Assembly: GCA_023251455.1 (NCBI GenBank)
Contig: JAHEYT010000051.1
Location: 1 to 60,707 of the forward strand
From: Bacteroidota bacterium
GTDB lineage: Bacteria; Bacteroidota; Bacteroidia; Bacteroidales; Prolixibacteraceae
Length of the DNA stretch: 60,707 nucleotides
Reading direction: 5' to 3'
Shown here: positions 43,665-51,946 of the stretch, piece after piece
How the letters are laid out: each line of letters starts with the position of its first letter
Position numbering within the stretch: the stretch's first letter is position 1
The notes under the pieces: model-generated
Told to the model about the DNA's origin: nothing
The model's input: the letters and a program-made list of their open reading frames with translations, nothing else
Databases searched by the model: none
Program-made: the position numbers and the translations under genes

Positions 43665-43827
43665 CAGCGGGACATGTCCCCCATCGGCAGGACGGCTTCC
43701 CGGCCAGCGGGACGGTCATATTTTCAGCGGGACGATGATTTCTGCCAGCGGGGCGGTAAAAACTTCAGCAGGACGGCAATTTTCTCCGGCAGGACGGCGA
43801 AAAACCCAGCAGGGCGGGTGGCAGTGG
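43665..43827. repeat. GC-rich 20-21 bp tandem repeat, about eight units
   Basis: Units start at about 43665, 43685, 43705, 43725, 43746, 43766, 43787 and 43807. Each starts C-(A/G)-G-C-(G/A)-G-G-(A/G)-C-G-G-like (for example CAGCGGGACGG) followed by about ten variable bases that are mostly AT-rich. The period is two DNA helical turns. It sits in a 427-base gap with no supported gene; the one open frame crossing it is a translation of the repeat. The remainder of the gap shows nothing else. Confidence 0.75.
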
Positions 43828-43980
43828 GCTTTTCTGCATTTGCGAACATTTGCTAACACAGCCGCTGCCTGAGCGCGAAGCAGTTGAAGGCAGAAGGCGG
43901 GTGTAAAGCGCTATTACTTTCCCACATTTTATCAACAATCCTCAAATTCAGCATAATGCTTTTGTAACTTTAAAAGAAAA

Positions 43981-45477
43981 ATGGCCGACGATTTACTTTC
44001 AATCCCAATTAACTCTATTGAAACAGATTTTGATGATTTTCTATCTCCTGATTCTAACAAACGAATTATCTTTTCTGGTCCTTTTGGTATAGGTAAATCC
44101 TATTTTCTAGACAAGTTTTTCAAAAATCGAGAATCCAAATTTCTTCCTATTTTCCTTCGTCCAATAAATTATTCCCTTCTCTCAAATGAAGACGTTTTCA
44201 GACTTATTAAATACGATATCCTCCTTCAATTAATTAATGTTGAAGGATTTGAAATTGAGAATGAGTTTGATTTTTCAGAAGCTGATTTCAACAAGTCTTT
44301 CATTGGAGAGAATGGGTTTCTCATTTTGTATAACCTTTTGAAGTTGATACCTAAAATTAAAAGTACAATTGATGGAATTGAAAAATTAGGGGAAATACTT
44401 GATGCATATAAAAAAGGTAAAGAAAATTTAAACAGGCACCCGGATATAAAAATACTCTTTGATTTTCAACATGAAACGCAAGAGAATTTTCTGCTTGAGT
44501 ACGATCATGTTTCACAGTTCATTGCAGATAAACTAGAAGAGATTGGGAAATTAAATGATTCTAATAATCCTTTAAAAAGAGTACTTATTATAGATGATTT
44601 GGATCGCCTTGATCCTGAACATATCTTCCGTTTATTCAATGTTTTTAGTGCTCATTTTGATCATGTAAATTACTATTCGGATGGAGAGGAAGTCAGGGAT
44701 AATAAATTTGGCTTTGACAAGATCATCTTTGTCTGTGACATTGAGAATATTCGAAAAATATTTGCTCACAAATATGGTTCAGGAGTTGATTTCACTGGCT
44801 ATATTGACAAGTTCTATTCCACCAGACCCTATAATTTTTTAAATTATTCAAGTATCAAAAACTACATACAAAAAGATTTAATACTTAAAGAAATTTCCAT
44901 AGAGTCGAATTATTTTATTCAGATTATTTGTTTGTTTTTGATGCACAATAAGCTAATTAATCTTAGAAAGATTGAGAACCTCTTTAAAATACATCAAAAA
45001 CATGAAGCATTAAGAGAATCAGATTTAATTACAATAAAAGATGTGAGCACCAAATCAAATTCAATAGATTGGATTAGGCATTTATCTCCGTTAAAATCAT
45101 TGTTTGGCAGCTATGCTGAATTAATTGAAATTTTAAATAATTCAGCCAGTTTAATTCAACCTTCAATTGAATTTACTGGTCTTGAAAGAAATTTTACACA
45201 AGCAATAATAGTTTCTGCTTTGCATAGGTCGATTAGAAAAAATAACAAAGAAGTTGGACGCTCCGCGAATATGAATAAATCCATTAACATAGATTATGGA
45301 AGTGTATTGATTCGGGTTGATTACCGGGAATATATTAATCCTGATCATATACTTTTGATGGACTTTCGGGTGGAGTTCAATCTAAAAGGCTCAGAGCCTG
45401 TAAAGTTCTCTGATTTTAAAGAAGCACTAATTTCTGTTTTAACTGTTGGTCTTAATCTGAAGATTCTGAATGAATAA
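43981..45477 (+). CDS. KAP-family P-loop NTPase
   Basis: A 498-residue protein of the KAP NTPase class. Walker A G-P-F-G-I-G-K-S lies at residues 33-40 and Walker B V-L-I-I-D-D-L-D-R-L-D-P at 201-212. A following sensor-like region F-V-C-D-I-E-N-I-R is at about 245-253. No obvious membrane helix is inserted, unlike many KAP proteins, although the residue 110-145 region is fairly hydrophobic. The gene is strikingly AT-rich next to GC-richer neighbours, has its own terminator, and is not in an operon, so recent acquisition is likely. KAP NTPases occur in defence and mobile settings. The function here is inferred at most. Confidence 0.82.
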   Translation: MADDLLSIPINSIETDFDDFLSPDSNKRIIFSGPFGIGKSYFLDKFFKNRESKFLPIFLRPINYSLLSNEDVFRLIKYDILLQLINVEGFEIENEFDFSEADFNKSFIGENGFLILYNLLKLIPKIKSTIDGIEKLGEILDAYKKGKENLNRHPDIKILFDFQHETQENFLLEYDHVSQFIADKLEEIGKLNDSNNPLKRVLIIDDLDRLDPEHIFRLFNVFSAHFDHVNYYSDGEEVRDNKFGFDKIIFVCDIENIRKIFAHKYGSGVDFTGYIDKFYSTRPYNFLNYSSIKNYIQKDLILKEISIESNYFIQIICLFLMHNKLINLRKIENLFKIHQKHEALRESDLITIKDVSTKSNSIDWIRHLSPLKSLFGSYAELIEILNNSASLIQPSIEFTGLERNFTQAIIVSALHRSIRKNNKEVGRSANMNKSINIDYGSVLIRVDYREYINPDHILLMDFRVEFNLKGSEPVKFSDFKEALISVLTVGLNLKILNE

Positions 45478-45516
45478 TAGCATTGTTTTCCCATTTCAGA
45501 AATAATAAAGACGTGC

Positions 45517-45556
45517 AACAAAGCCACCTTCCTTTTCTGGAAAGTGGCTTTGTTTT
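45517..45556 (+). terminator. Terminator of the KAP NTPase gene
   Basis: AACAAAGCCAC and GTGGCTTTGTT pair, with extra CTTCC/GGAA pairing inside, and TTTT follows. It lies 40 bases past the stop. Confidence 0.8.
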
Positions 45557-45621
45557 ACGCCATAGAGACACCCTATTAGGGCGTCTCTGCAAAAAACAAC
45601 TAACCCAGTTTTTGTGCACAA

Positions 45622-45658
45622 AAAAGAGGCTGTCTCCGTTGAGAACAGCCTCTTTGTG
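45622..45658 (-). terminator. Terminator of the SusC-SusD operon
   Basis: GAGGCTGTCTC and GAGAACAGCCTC pair with one bulge around CGTT. On the minus strand a run of six T follows. It lies 30 bases after the SusD stop. Confidence 0.8.
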
Positions 45659-45687
45659 CAAATCTAAACTTATGGAAAGTTCAAATA

Positions 45688-47259
45688 TTAGAAATTAGCT
45701 TTGCCAGTATCGAACCACAAACGGGTAGCGATATTGTCAGGTCCGCCAAGTTTTGTAGTTGCATCAGCAATACCGGCAACGTTACCAGTCCGTTCAGCAG
45801 TAACAAATGGCATTCTCTTAATCCATTCGCCTGCAGGAATAACGCCCCAATCAGAGTTGCTGTCGTTTTTGTAAACGTTAGGCAGTTTTGGATAGCCAGT
45901 TCTGCGGAAATCGGCCCATGGTTCGTTTGGATTGTAGAATCCGGCGATCCATTTCTGGGTAATGATTTTTTCAAGCTTTAATTCGTTCGAATCAGCTTCG
46001 TTCCATTTTACTGTTACTGTTGAGCGTGAAACGAAATCATTTACAGAACCTGTAGCTTTTGGGTCGTTGTAATCAATTGGTTTGCTTGTGTCGTCAGCCA
46101 GGTAAGAATCTACACCGCCTGCACCCCAATCGGCAAATGACAATTTAACTCCATTTTCGTAGTTGCTTTTTGCATCACCTGCGCCAGTCCAACCTCTTAA
46201 GCCGGCTTCAGCAAGGTCGAAATAAACTTCAGATGCGGCAAGATAATTACGTTTTGTAATGGTTTTGAAGCTTTCATTAATCATTGAGAAATTTGAATGA
46301 TCGTCTTTTGCTACCAAAGATGCTCCGTTACGGATACCTTTGTATGGCACATCAGCGTGGTCGGCATAAACACTTGCATCTGTTGCTGGCTGGAAGAATT
46401 TTTCAATACGACTGTCTTTCAAACCAACCAAAATTGATTCCATTCCGGCTGACATTCTGGTATCACCCCATTCGAAACAGATAACCGACAAATACAATTT
46501 ACCTCCGTAAAGAGAAATAGTCATGTTGTCAGCATTGGTCAAAATCAATCCGGCAGGATCAGCAATTGCTTTTTCGCCCTGAGCTTTTGCTAAGGCAGGA
46601 GCAACTTTTGAAATACGGATAGCCAAACGCAAACGAAGTGAATTAACAAACTTTGCCCATTTGGTTACATCGCCACCATAGCTGGCATCGAATTTTTTCA
46701 TACCGGCATAAGTCTTGTTGGCAGCAAATGTGGCCTGAATTTCGTCTAACTGAGCGAAAAATTTGGTGTACAATTCAGATTCGCTATCGTATTTGATGGT
46801 TGATTCTGAAGAGCCATAGTTGGAATAGATAACCGGACCATAATAGGTAGTTAATCTAGATACTCCCATAATCTGGATCAGTTTAGCCCATGATGAGAAT
46901 ACTGTATAACCACCTTCGTCGGCAATTTTAATTACCTGGTTTGCAGGTGCCATCAGGTCTTTGTAAATACGATCCCAGTAGGTATTCCAACGAATGTAAT
47001 AGGTTGTATTGTTAACACCTCCGGCAAACGGAGTTGGAGTAGCCATATAGTCGGCGAATGATTCGGCAACCAGGTTTTCTTCAATCTGGTGACCAAAAAT
47101 ATTGCCTAACATCGAAGAATAATAAGCTCCAACATGGTTAAAATCCTGTTTGAGAGACTCGCCACTGATTTCGTAAGGATTGGTATTCGCCTCTTCAAAT
47201 TTATCAGTACATGCATTCATAAAGAATGCTGCCATTAATAGAAATATGATTTTTTTCAT
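45688..47259 (-). CDS. SusD/RagB-family outer-membrane lipoprotein
   Basis: A 523-residue SusD-like protein that caps its SusC partner and binds the nutrient outside the cell. The signal peptide ends in a lipobox with Cys17 (M-N-A-C-T). SusD-type features are A-N-T-N-P-Y near the start, a long helical N-terminal region with tetratrico-like repeats, and a C-terminal G-Y-P-K-L-P-N typical of the family. It lies 12 bases after its SusC gene. It is the only SusD gene in the locus, although there are two SusC genes. The substrate is not inferable; no glycosidase adjoins it. Confidence 0.9.
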   Translation of the reverse strand: MKKIIFLLMAAFFMNACTDKFEEANTNPYEISGESLKQDFNHVGAYYSSMLGNIFGHQIEENLVAESFADYMATPTPFAGGVNNTTYYIRWNTYWDRIYKDLMAPANQVIKIADEGGYTVFSSWAKLIQIMGVSRLTTYYGPVIYSNYGSSESTIKYDSESELYTKFFAQLDEIQATFAANKTYAGMKKFDASYGGDVTKWAKFVNSLRLRLAIRISKVAPALAKAQGEKAIADPAGLILTNADNMTISLYGGKLYLSVICFEWGDTRMSAGMESILVGLKDSRIEKFFQPATDASVYADHADVPYKGIRNGASLVAKDDHSNFSMINESFKTITKRNYLAASEVYFDLAEAGLRGWTGAGDAKSNYENGVKLSFADWGAGGVDSYLADDTSKPIDYNDPKATGSVNDFVSRSTVTVKWNEADSNELKLEKIITQKWIAGFYNPNEPWADFRRTGYPKLPNVYKNDSNSDWGVIPAGEWIKRMPFVTAERTGNVAGIADATTKLGGPDNIATRLWFDTGKANF

Positions 47260-47271
47260 GGTATCAATTTA

Positions 47272-50200
47272 TTAGAATGTAAATTTAAGGTTGAAGCCAT
47301 AGGTTCTGGTAGAAGGCACGTTGAAGTTATCCAACGATTGAGATCCTGTTCCAGTACTCATAGTCAACTCCGGATCGAAAGGAGCTTTCTTGTAAAAGAA
47401 GAACATGTTGTTTCCAACAACTGAAAACGATGCTGCTTTAATTGGCAGTTTCAGCTTGTTCACATCCAAATCGTAAGTCACAGCAAGTTGAGTTAACCTG
47501 ATGTTGGTACGGTCGTAAACGTAAGCTTCAGAAATACCGTTACGGTCGCCTACAGTTGTATAATACAATTTAGCATCAATTGAAGTTACAGGAGTTGTAC
47601 CCTGAATTGCATTAATAGCTACTTTACCGCCATTGTCGCGTGCTTCTCCTGAACGTGCGCTAACTCCATATCCGTCGAGCATAGCTTCGGTCTGGCTAAA
47701 TGCTTTTCCACCAATTTTAGCATTGATCAGGAAGTTTAATGAGAACTGTTTGTAAGCAAAGCTGTTGTTCCAACCTAAACTGAATTTAGGTTCCAGGTTG
47801 CCCATGTATTCTACATTGGTAGTTTTACGTGGAGCGCCTGTTTTTTCGTCAAGAATAATCTGTCCGCTTTCATTGCGAAGGAACTTATAACCGTATAAGT
47901 CACCGAATGATCCGCCGGTATAGATACGTGAAGTATAACCTTCGGATGAACCAAAGTCGATGTATTTATCAGGTTCTCCTGGCAATAATTCAACTACTGT
48001 ATTTTTGTTTCTTGAGAAGTTTACCGAGGTGTTCCACTCAAAATTATCGGTTCTTACAGGTACTGCAGTTACAACAACTTCAACCCCTTTGTTTACGATT
48101 TCTCCGGCGTTGGTAAAGAATGTAGTATAATTACCTGTGTTCTGACTTGCAGTTGGAGTATAAGTTAAGTACTGGTTAGTACTCTTGATGTTGTAATAAG
48201 TAAAGTCCAGACCAAGTCTTCCTTTAAAGAATCTCCAGTCGGTACCAACTTCCCATGTTCTCAACATTTCAGGTTTTGCATTTGCAAACGGAGCCTGTGT
48301 GTTACGGTCGATACCGCCACCACCATTGATGGTGTTGCTAGGTGCAATCCGGTTGAAAGGAACTTCGTTGGCAACTGTTGCGTTTGATACGCGAACTTTA
48401 GAGAATGAAATAAATGAAGGCATATCAATCATTTGGCTAAGAATACCTGTCAAACCGAAAGAAGGGTAAAAGTACGAATCGTTTCCGGTTCCGGCTAATG
48501 TAGAAGCCCAGTCATTACGACCTGATAAGTCGAGGAACAACATTTCTTTGTATCCGATTTGAGCATTGGCAAATGCACCTTGTTTAATCACTTCGCTGTC
48601 GTAGGTTGATTGTACCTGAACATTGAATGGAAGGTTCTGGAAGTAAAATTCGTTTGGATAAAGCAAGCTGTTTGTTCCGTTATCAACGCTAACTCCGTTG
48701 CCATAAACCGATTTTTGATAGCTGGCTCCTAAAACTCCGTTGAGGCTAAAATCACCAAATTTATCCTGATAAGTGAAGATTCCGTCGGTGTACATCAACA
48801 TGTCGTTGTATTTCTTGTAACTCCATCTTCCGTTTTCAGAAATGTTGGTTGAGTTACCACCTGCATAGAATTTCTGTTCGTACGATTTTTCAGCATAGTC
48901 ATAGCTGGCCCTGGTCTGGAATTTCACTGTTTTAGAAATTTCGTATTCGGCAGATACACTCGCAATTACCCTTTTTGTTAAGTCGGTTTTTGGCTGGTTG
49001 TTGATTAACCAGTATGGGTTCGACTGATGGTGGTCGTTCACAAACCAGTTCTGAAGGTTCATGTTACGTGCAGTGCTAAATGTCTGGTAGCTATCTTTGT
49101 ATGAAGCAAAATCTCTGTCGCGTGGAAAGAAATACAAACCAGTCAATGGGTTCAGGTAATAACCTGCAGTGTTACGGTTTTCAGCTTTTTCTGAAGTCAA
49201 CATCACATTAGAACGAATAGTTAACTTGTCGTCTAACAATTTGGTTGACTGCTGAAAAGTTACGTTGTTTTTCTGGTATTCGTTATTTTTAATAACCCCA
49301 GTTGCCGAAGTGTTTCCGTATGAAAAGTATGCGGTAGTTTTAGCGTTACCACCACTAATGGCTACTGTGTTTACCAGGTTTGTTCCTGTCTGGAAGAAAT
49401 CTTTCACATAGTTGTTTGCATAATCGCCTTTGGTGTACGACCAGCTTTCTTTTGCTCCGCCAACACTTCCATAGTTAAACTGCAATTCAGGAGTAGCAAT
49501 AATGCTTTCCATAATTGTACTTGAACTGAAGCTAACGTTGGTTTTGCCTTCTTTACCTTTTTTTGTAGTAATAATTACAACACCGTTAGCACCCTGGCTA
49601 CCATAAAGTACTGCAGCATTCGATCCTTTCAGGATACTGATGCTTTCGATGTCTTCAGAGTTGATCTGAGAAAGTCCGTCACCTTCGTCGGTTCCTCCCC
49701 ACATGCCTGACTGACCACCTTTGCGGTTGACCATCGGGATACCATCGATTACATACAATGGTTCGCTTAACTGGCTCAACGATTTGCTACCGCGTAAAAC
49801 TGTACGGGTAGAACCACCGGCTCCTGAAACACTTTTTTTGATTTCAAGACCTGCCGATTTTCCACTCAAACTGCTCATGAAGTTGATGTCTTTTGCTTTC
49901 AACATCTCGTCGCCTGAAACTTGTTGTGAAGAATAAGTCAGTGTTTTTTTGTCGCGTTGAATACCCAAAGCTGTTACAACAACTTCATCAACACCAATGG
50001 TTTCGCTTACCAATGAAATATTGATTTCTGTTTTACCGGCAATGTCGGTATCCTGCGATTTCATTCCAACAAAAGAAAAAGTTAATGTTCTTGCATCGGC
50101 TGGAACGTCCAATGAATATACACCATCAAAGTTAGTAATGGTACCAACGGTGGTTCCTTTTACAAGAACCGATACTCCCGGAATTGCTTCCCCGTTTTCA

Positions 50201-50409
50201 TCAGTTACTTTACCTTTTACAGTCTTTTTCTGCTGTTCGGCTTGCACCGAATTTAAGTTTGCATTGTCACTATTTGCCACCTTTGCTGATGCCAAATTAG
50301 CTGAAAAAGCAATAAACAACAAAAAAATACTGATTCTCAATAGTTTTGAAGTTCGAATCCCAAATTGTCTCAAAGGGACAAAAGATTCACAATTGTTCTT
50401 TTTTTTCAT
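47272..50409 (-). CDS. SusC/RagA TonB-dependent transporter without STN domain
   Basis: A 1045-residue outer-membrane transporter. The signal sequence is followed by a CarboxypepD-reg-like domain (V-K-G-K-V-T-D-E-N-G-E-A-I-P-G-V-S-V, about 63-80). The plug has G-V-D-E-V-V-V-T-A-L-G and P-L-Y-V-I-D-G-I-P, and a 22-strand barrel ends F-N-L-K-F-T-F. There is no STN signalling domain before the carboxypeptidase-like domain, unlike the homologous gene at 51947-55228. It is coupled to the SusD gene downstream. The two SusC proteins are closely related along their whole barrels. Confidence 0.93.
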   Translation of the reverse strand: MKKKNNCESFVPLRQFGIRTSKLLRISIFLLFIAFSANLASAKVANSDNANLNSVQAEQQKKTVKGKVTDENGEAIPGVSVLVKGTTVGTITNFDGVYSLDVPADARTLTFSFVGMKSQDTDIAGKTEINISLVSETIGVDEVVVTALGIQRDKKTLTYSSQQVSGDEMLKAKDINFMSSLSGKSAGLEIKKSVSGAGGSTRTVLRGSKSLSQLSEPLYVIDGIPMVNRKGGQSGMWGGTDEGDGLSQINSEDIESISILKGSNAAVLYGSQGANGVVIITTKKGKEGKTNVSFSSSTIMESIIATPELQFNYGSVGGAKESWSYTKGDYANNYVKDFFQTGTNLVNTVAISGGNAKTTAYFSYGNTSATGVIKNNEYQKNNVTFQQSTKLLDDKLTIRSNVMLTSEKAENRNTAGYYLNPLTGLYFFPRDRDFASYKDSYQTFSTARNMNLQNWFVNDHHQSNPYWLINNQPKTDLTKRVIASVSAEYEISKTVKFQTRASYDYAEKSYEQKFYAGGNSTNISENGRWSYKKYNDMLMYTDGIFTYQDKFGDFSLNGVLGASYQKSVYGNGVSVDNGTNSLLYPNEFYFQNLPFNVQVQSTYDSEVIKQGAFANAQIGYKEMLFLDLSGRNDWASTLAGTGNDSYFYPSFGLTGILSQMIDMPSFISFSKVRVSNATVANEVPFNRIAPSNTINGGGGIDRNTQAPFANAKPEMLRTWEVGTDWRFFKGRLGLDFTYYNIKSTNQYLTYTPTASQNTGNYTTFFTNAGEIVNKGVEVVVTAVPVRTDNFEWNTSVNFSRNKNTVVELLPGEPDKYIDFGSSEGYTSRIYTGGSFGDLYGYKFLRNESGQIILDEKTGAPRKTTNVEYMGNLEPKFSLGWNNSFAYKQFSLNFLINAKIGGKAFSQTEAMLDGYGVSARSGEARDNGGKVAINAIQGTTPVTSIDAKLYYTTVGDRNGISEAYVYDRTNIRLTQLAVTYDLDVNKLKLPIKAASFSVVGNNMFFFYKKAPFDPELTMSTGTGSQSLDNFNVPSTRTYGFNLKFTF

Positions 50410-50465
50410 AAATTTGAAATGTTTGTAATTAATAATGTTGCTTTTCGCAATGTTATTTCACACGT

Positions 50466-50496
50466 GTCGGAAGGTGTAGCAGCACCTTTCGGCATT
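50466..50496. other. Hairpin in the gap before the second SusC gene
   Basis: GTCGGAAGGTG and CACCTTTCGGC pair with G-U wobbles on the plus strand, and ATTTTTC follows. The gap lies between the FecR stop and the SusC start on the minus strand. On the minus strand it would be part of the SusC leader and pairs less well. Its role is unknown. Confidence 0.35.
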
Positions 50497-50534
50497 TTTC
50501 CTTTTAACGAGTTTTTCATAGGCATTCTTTTTTA

Positions 50535-51695
50535 TTATATTCTGGTTATTATTATTTGATTATCAATGTTTTCCACCTTTGCGTTTATCAATTCAGCAAT
50601 AATCTCAAGTACCTGGGTGGCCGAATTGCGTAAATCCAAAGGACCAGTAAATGTCTCGTCGGCCAGGCTTTGATCGTTCAACTGGATCGACACGTTATAA
50701 TATCTCGATATTTTTTTTAGAATTTCTCCAAGGGATTGACGTTCGAAAACAAAATACCCTTCTCTCCACGATGTATAAATTTTCGTATTTACCTGTGTCT
50801 GCTTAACCGTCTTTTCGTTTGGATCGTAAACAGCCATCATCCCTGGTGTCATTTTTACCTTCGACTGGCTTAGCAGTGAATTGGTTTTGTATTTCATTTC
50901 AACCGATCCGCTTTCCAAAATAGTGGTCGAAGTAGCATCGTCGGCATACGCGCTGACGTCGAAAACTGTTCCGAGTACTTTTACTTCAATGTCGTGCGTA
51001 ATAACCATGAAAGGCTGTTGTTTGTTGTGGCTAACCTCAAAAATGGCTTCTCCTTCAAGGTAAACTTCCCGTTTTTCGGTTGCAAACCGGGCAGGATAAA
51101 TCAACTTCGATCCTGAATTAAGCCAAACAGAACTATTGTCCGACAGGGTGATTTGTGTTCTTTTGCCATAAGGTACAATAACCGTATTGTAAACCATTTT
51201 ATCGTCCTCAACAACTTGTTTAACGCGGTTTGAATCGATCTGTATTTCCTTTCCATTACCGGCATATGCTATTTTCGATTCGGCTGAATTGATCTGAATC
51301 TCTTCTTCTCCTGAAAGAATTAACCGGGTATTTCCGGTTAAAGGAATCGATTGGTTGTTTCGTGCAAAAACACTGATTTCAGATTCTTTATTCATTGCTA
51401 AAAAGGTAGTTATGCCAATAAGCAGTAGAAAAACCGCAGCGGTGCTAATCCTGATAATTAAATTCCTTCGTTTAGCGGTATTTATGGTGTTCGTTATCCG
51501 TTTGCCAAGCAATTCTTTTTCTGAATCATCTAAAATGCTGCTGTTTTCGCTAACCGCATATCGTATTTTGCTGACCAATTTGTATTCATCTTCCATCAAA
51601 GGATCGGCTGATTGATTCTCTTCTTTCAGTCCTTCAACCAAAAAATCATCATTCAAGTTTTCCTCCGCCTTCTTTTCCCAATCTTTATTTTTCAT
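50535..51695 (-). CDS. FecR-family anti-sigma regulator (second copy)
   Basis: A 387-residue FecR protein from the ATG at 51693-51695 (M-K-N-K-D-W-E-K-K). That start aligns with the start of the other FecR (M-K-M-K-D-D-D-N-Q); an upstream ATG at 51746 would add 17 residues. A cytoplasmic part is followed by a transmembrane helix (A-V-F-L-L-L-I-G-I-T-T-F-L). The FecR domain has Y-G-K-R-T-Q-I-T-L-S-D-N-S-S-V-W-L-N-S, and the C-terminal DUF4974-like part has Y-Y-N-V-S-I-Q-L-N-D-Q. It has no sigma gene of its own next to it and is followed by the SusC lacking an STN domain. Confidence 0.9.
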   Translation of the reverse strand: MKNKDWEKKAEENLNDDFLVEGLKEENQSADPLMEDEYKLVSKIRYAVSENSSILDDSEKELLGKRITNTINTAKRRNLIIRISTAAVFLLLIGITTFLAMNKESEISVFARNNQSIPLTGNTRLILSGEEEIQINSAESKIAYAGNGKEIQIDSNRVKQVVEDDKMVYNTVIVPYGKRTQITLSDNSSVWLNSGSKLIYPARFATEKREVYLEGEAIFEVSHNKQQPFMVITHDIEVKVLGTVFDVSAYADDATSTTILESGSVEMKYKTNSLLSQSKVKMTPGMMAVYDPNEKTVKQTQVNTKIYTSWREGYFVFERQSLGEILKKISRYYNVSIQLNDQSLADETFTGPLDLRNSATQVLEIIAELINAKVENIDNQIIITRI

Positions 51696-51946
51696 CCCTA
51701 TTTTACTATCCTTATTTCTTCTGCTCTTTTCAATGCCCGAATTCATATACCATAAGCGTGATTTCGCGAAAACATAGACACGAAAAATTAACTTTTTTTC
51801 ACTTTTTATGAAATAAATTAAGGGTTGCGATATATTCTGCTGATTATGTGGTGTCTGTGGGATTTTAAAATTTTATAAATCCGTCGTAAAACTTGTGATT
51901 TATTTTGGAAATGGACGGAATGAAACCCCAAAAGCTTAATCGCGTT

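Noticed and set aside
43665..43827. CRISPR array
   Set aside because: The units are 20-21 bases with degenerate halves, no exact repeats separated by unique spacers, and no cas genes nearby.
43674..43856. Short open frame across the tandem repeat
   Set aside because: Its sequence is only the translation of the repeat units, with no start context and no family.
51700..51946. Remnant SusD gene after the first SusC
   Set aside because: The gap of about 200-250 bases holds no SusD-like peptide in any frame that I can see.
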